A stretch of DNA of 9,006 bases from Bacteroidales bacterium UBA4345 (GTDB lineage Bacteria > Bacteroidota > Bacteroidia > Bacteroidales > Paludibacteraceae): the NCBI GenBank assembly GCA_002396385.1, contig DGTD01000011.1, forward strand, positions 2,784 through 11,789, in the 5' to 3' direction. The notes under the pieces were generated by a model that was given only the letters and a program-made list of their open reading frames with translations, ran no database searches and was not told the DNA's origin. The first letter of the stretch is position 1; every line of letters begins with the position of its first letter. Below are positions 6,805 to 9,006 of the stretch, piece after piece. The position numbers and the translations under genes are program-made.

Positions 6805-6829
6805 GACATTAAACTTAAATTATCGGATT

Positions 6830-7072
6830 ATGAATATAATTATTACATTGGTTTTGGGCGCTTTGGCTGGCTTTGTCGGCTCTAAACTGTTCTCTGGCTC
6901 AGGCAAGGGAATTATCGTTGACTGCATCATCGGTATTGTCGGAGGCTATCTTGGTAGTTTCCTTTTCGGTTTGCTTGGTTTGGGCGCCGATGGGGCTATA
7001 GGAGGTTTTATTGTTGCCGTAATTGGTTCAATACTACTTCTTTGGATTCTCTCTAAGGTTCTAAAAAAGTAA
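6830..7072 (+). CDS. GlsB/YeaQ/YmgE-family (transglycosylase-associated) small membrane protein
   Basis: This 80-residue, very hydrophobic, glycine-rich protein belongs to the family named transglycosylase-associated or GlsB/YeaQ/YmgE. Members are linked to envelope stress, but their biochemical role is not established. Three membrane helices are visible (about 3-20, 28-50, 57-76), and GIVGGYLGSFLFGLLGLG (35-52) followed by GAIGGFIVAVIGSILLLWI is the family pattern. It ends in KVLKK. The ATG at 6830 gives the normal family length and N-terminus (MNIIITLVLGALAG). An in-frame ATG at 6782 lies in the terminator arm and upstream of the predicted transcript start, so it was not used. It has its own promoter and a strong terminator, so it is probably monocistronic. 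Confidence 0.87.
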   Translation: MNIIITLVLGALAGFVGSKLFSGSGKGIIVDCIIGIVGGYLGSFLFGLLGLGADGAIGGFIVAVIGSILLLWILSKVLKK

Positions 7073-7079
7073 TGTGAAA

Positions 7080-7093
7080 GTCATTATAATGAC
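7080..7093. repeat. 14-bp perfect palindrome
   Basis: GTCATTATAATGAC is fully self-complementary. It lies 7 bases after the stop of the GlsB-family gene and directly touches the left arm of the following terminator. It could be a dimeric regulator site or a minor cruciform, or chance. It has no T-run, so it is not itself a terminator. Confidence 0.4.
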
Positions 7094-7123
7094 AAACGCC
7101 TGCCATTGGGCAGGCGTTTTTTT
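7094..7123 (+). terminator. Strong rho-independent terminator
   Basis: An 11-bp perfect stem, AAACGCCTGCC (7094-7104) with GGCAGGCGTTT (7109-7119), has an ATTG loop and a run of seven T (7117-7123). The GC-rich core and long T-run make it the clearest terminator in the window. It ends the GlsB-family transcript. Confidence 0.92.
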
Positions 7124-7158
7124 GTCTCTGCATCTGTCTGTTTCTGCGGTTAAAGCGC

Positions 7159-7166
7159 TAACTTTG
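7159..7166 (+). promoter_or_regulatory. Predicted -7 element of the BASS-family carrier gene
   Basis: TAACTTTG is an exact match to the Bacteroidota -7 consensus. The predicted transcript start is near 7173, about 23 bases before the ATG at 7196. No clear -33 element was seen. The position rules against the in-frame TTG at 7175 as the translation start. Confidence 0.5.
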
Positions 7167-7195
7167 TGCGTTAGTTGAGAAACTTAAAGAAAAAA

Positions 7196-8266
7196 ATGAC
7201 ACGAAAATATGCGCAGCGCACTGCTGCTTTGGCCCGTCGTGCTGCAAAGCGCTTAAAACGCACGGCTTATGTGCAAAAAGTGAAAAAGTTGAAGACGTAT
7301 GCCTTGTTCATCTCAATGGTGCTTGGCTTTGTCTTTTCTCCCTTGTTGATAGATGTCCGCTGGTTTACAGGCCTGTTCGGCTATTCGTCGGAAAGTCCGT
7401 TAGACCTGACCAGCATAACGAAATACTTGTTGTTCTGCATGCTGTTTATCACCTATTGCAAGGTAAGCCCCAGGCAGATGAAGTTCGACAAAATGCATTT
7501 GTGGCTGGTACTGGCGCAATGGGTCGGGTGCTGGGCCGTCTATATCATTTTAGAGCTATATAGCCAGACTGTAGCGTCGGGAGCCTTTATTTGTGTCTTA
7601 ATCTCAACTGCGACCTCCGCACCTGTCATTACCGGTATGCTGGGCGGAAGCGTGCCAAGGTTGGCGACCTACTGTATAGCCACAAATTTAGCGTTGTCGG
7701 TAGTGGCTCCGGTCTATTTTTCAGTTATAGGTGTAGGAGCAGAGGCAGGATTGGGAGCTGTCTTTTTTGATTGTTTTTTCACTATATGTAAAAAAGTGAT
7801 ACCATTGGCTTTGGGACCGTTCTTATTAGCGACTGTCGTTAAACAGATAAAACCAGATATACACCAATTTTTTCAAACTCGTCAAAGTATATCTTTTTGG
7901 CTATGGTGCGTAGCGTTGGTTCTGCTGATGGCTCGAACAATGGGCAACTTGAAAAGCATCCCGTTCTCGGAATATGGTGCCGTCTCGATGTTGGCGGGTG
8001 CCGCATTGTTGGTCTGCCTGCTGCAGTTTTATGTCGGGCGGCGGATAGGACGGGCCTTCGGAGATGCTGTTGTGGGTGGACAGAGCCTGGGCCAGAAAAA
8101 TACGATATTGGCAATATGGATGGCTCAGACATTTTTTGACCCTCACTTCGCAATAGTCTCTTTGGCACCGGCATCCTATGTCTTGTGGCAGAACTTGGTG
8201 AACAGTTGGCAGATATGGCGCTTTAACCGTGAGAAACAGCAGAGTAGTGCTTCGCAACGAGGTTGA
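7196..8266 (+). CDS. Bile acid:sodium symporter (BASS) family transporter
   Basis: This 356-residue inner-membrane carrier probably moves an organic anion, but its substrate is unknown. About nine or ten hydrophobic segments follow a soluble N-terminus. The two crossover regions that mark the BASS fold are visible: STATSAPVITGMLGGSVPRLA (137-157) and GGQSLGQKNTILAIWMAQ (294-311). The second matches the Q-N motif of helix 9 in ASBT-type carriers, but the position aligned with the sodium-binding Glu (E260 of the Neisseria protein) is Gln here (Q296), and a Lys (K301) sits between Q300 and N302. The first 33 residues are strikingly basic and alanine-rich (RRAAKRLKR at 14-22, KVKKLK at 28-33). 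The ATG at 7196 was preferred over the TTG at 7175 on promoter position. It appears to be a single-gene unit. Confidence 0.82.
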   Translation: MTRKYAQRTAALARRAAKRLKRTAYVQKVKKLKTYALFISMVLGFVFSPLLIDVRWFTGLFGYSSESPLDLTSITKYLLFCMLFITYCKVSPRQMKFDKMHLWLVLAQWVGCWAVYIILELYSQTVASGAFICVLISTATSAPVITGMLGGSVPRLATYCIATNLALSVVAPVYFSVIGVGAEAGLGAVFFDCFFTICKKVIPLALGPFLLATVVKQIKPDIHQFFQTRQSISFWLWCVALVLLMARTMGNLKSIPFSEYGAVSMLAGAALLVCLLQFYVGRRIGRAFGDAVVGGQSLGQKNTILAIWMAQTFFDPHFAIVSLAPASYVLWQNLVNSWQIWRFNREKQQSSASQRG

Positions 8267-8302
8267 GAACTGAGTGGCAACCTGCCCTGTAAAGGGAGAA
8301 AG

Positions 8303-8339
8303 CATCTTTTTGACCTTTTGTCGCTTTTTAGATGTTTTT
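8303..8339 (+). terminator. Weak terminator-like hairpin after the BASS gene
   Basis: CATCT (8303-8307) can pair with AGATG (8330-8334), with an inner GAC/GTC stem (8312-8314 with 8319-8321) and T-rich bulges, followed by TTTTT. The short, interrupted stem makes this a weak candidate. It is the only hairpin with a T-run between 8266 and the fba start. Apart from this and the fba -7 element, the gap 8267-8410 shows nothing recognisable. Confidence 0.3.
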
Positions 8340-8365
8340 AGTAAAAAACTATAAACAGAATTTTA

Positions 8366-8373
8366 TATCTTTG
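8366..8373 (+). promoter_or_regulatory. Predicted -7 element of fba
   Basis: TATCTTTG is an exact match to the Bacteroidota -7 consensus. Transcription would begin near 8380, giving a leader of about 30 bases that is A/T-rich, as is common for highly expressed genes in this phylum. No good -33 TTTG was found at standard spacing. Confidence 0.55.
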
Positions 8374-8410
8374 TATCGTAATAACATAAATACATTAAAG
8401 CATTTTTATA

Positions 8411-9006
8411 ATGGCAGTAAATTACAAAGAGTTAGGCTTGGTGAACACTAAAGAAATGTTCGCTAAGGCACTTAAGGGTGGATACGCTGTACCTGCTTTC
8501 AACTTCAACAATCTTGAGCAACTTCAGGCTATTGTAACAGCAGCAGCTAACGAGAAGTCTCCAGTTATCCTTCAGGTTTCAAAGGGTGCCCGTAACTATG
8601 CAAACGGCACAATCCTCCGTTACTTGGGTATGGCAGCTGTAGAATATGCAAAGGAACTTGGTTGGGAAAAACCTCAAATCGTTCTTCACCTCGACCACGG
8701 TGATTCATTCGAACTTTGCAAGGACTGTATCGACAACGGTTTCTCTTCTGTTATGATTGACGGTTCACACCTTCCATACGAAGAAAACATTGCTTTGACC
8801 AAGAAAGTGTGTGATTACGCTCACCAGTTCGATGTAACTGTAGAAGGCGAACTTGGTGTGTTGGCTGGTGTGGAAGACGAGGTTTCTGCTGACCACCACA
8901 CTTACACTAATCCTGAGGAAGTGGTTGATTTCGCTACCCGCACAGGCTGTGACTCTCTGGCTATTTCTATCGGTACTTCTCACGGCGCATACAAGTTCAC
9001 TCCTGA
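8411..9006 (+). CDS. fba: Class II fructose-bisphosphate aldolase (5' part, cut by window end)
   Basis: This zinc enzyme splits fructose 1,6-bisphosphate into dihydroxyacetone phosphate and glyceraldehyde 3-phosphate, and runs the reverse reaction in gluconeogenesis (cytoplasm). The 198 residues present are the N-terminal part of a protein usually a little over 300 long. Family marks are AVPAFNFNNLEQLQAI (26-41), VLHLDHGDSFELCK (91-104, with catalytic D95 and zinc ligand H96), VEGELG (144-149, with conserved E145 and E147), and ISIGTSHGAYKF (186-196, with zinc ligand H191). The remaining zinc ligand and the phosphate-binding loop lie beyond the window. The ATG at 8411 follows a -7 element at normal distance and gives the expected N-terminus. 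Codon choice (many GGT, GCT, CTT) suggests high expression. Confidence 0.95.
   Translation, partial: MAVNYKELGLVNTKEMFAKALKGGYAVPAFNFNNLEQLQAIVTAAANEKSPVILQVSKGARNYANGTILRYLGMAAVEYAKELGWEKPQIVLHLDHGDSFELCKDCIDNGFSSVMIDGSHLPYEENIALTKKVCDYAHQFDVTVEGELGVLAGVEDEVSADHHTYTNPEEVVDFATRTGCDSLAISIGTSHGAYKFTP

Noticed and set aside
6782..6829. Longer start for the GlsB-family protein
   Set aside because: It lies in the fabG terminator and before the predicted transcript start, and the added residues do not fit the family.
7175..7195. TTG start for the BASS carrier
   Set aside because: It would sit at the predicted transcription start. The ATG at 7196 has a normal leader.
1..9006. Mobile element, phage, CRISPR, toxin-antitoxin or defence system
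   Set aside because: No transposase, integrase, terminal repeats, repeat-spacer array or defence gene was seen. MazG alone, without MazEF, is not evidence for a toxin-antitoxin module.

Overview
The window looks like a stretch of core chromosome from a member of the Bacteroidota, most likely order Bacteroidales. Four things point this way. Starts are preceded by the Bacteroidota -7 promoter element TAnnTTTG, with few strong Shine-Dalgarno sequences. The 4-alpha-glucanotransferase is of the large DPE2 type with two starch-binding domains. The BASS-type carrier has the form I associate with gut Bacteroidales. The rpoC tail and the fabG and fba genes are typical housekeeping genes. No mobile element, CRISPR array, tRNA or rRNA was seen. 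The genus cannot be fixed from sequence reading alone.

Layout. Positions 1-140 hold the last 45 codons of rpoC, followed by two tandem hairpin terminators. Positions 253-3768 form a minus-strand operon read malQ, then crcB, then a short mazG: a glycogen/maltodextrin enzyme, a fluoride channel and a nucleotide pyrophosphohydrolase that is only half the usual length. A 172-base divergent intergenic region (3769-3940) carries promoters for both directions.

From 3941 everything reads on the plus strand. It starts with an NSS (LeuT-fold) sodium-coupled transporter with an unusual soluble insert before its last helix, followed 14 bases later by a 38-residue single-span membrane protein. Next come fabG (fatty acid synthesis), an 80-residue GlsB/YeaQ/YmgE membrane protein, a bile-acid:sodium-symporter-family carrier, and the 5' two thirds of a class II fructose-bisphosphate aldolase that runs off the window end. 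Several of these units have their own -7 element, and strong hairpin terminators follow fabG and the GlsB-family gene. They therefore look like separate short transcription units rather than one operon.

No wholly new system is evident. The items most worth a second look are the NSS transporter with its soluble insert and tiny partner gene, the halved MazG, the BASS carrier with an altered sodium-site motif and a very basic N-terminus, and a promoter whose -33 element lies in the loop of the fabG terminator.
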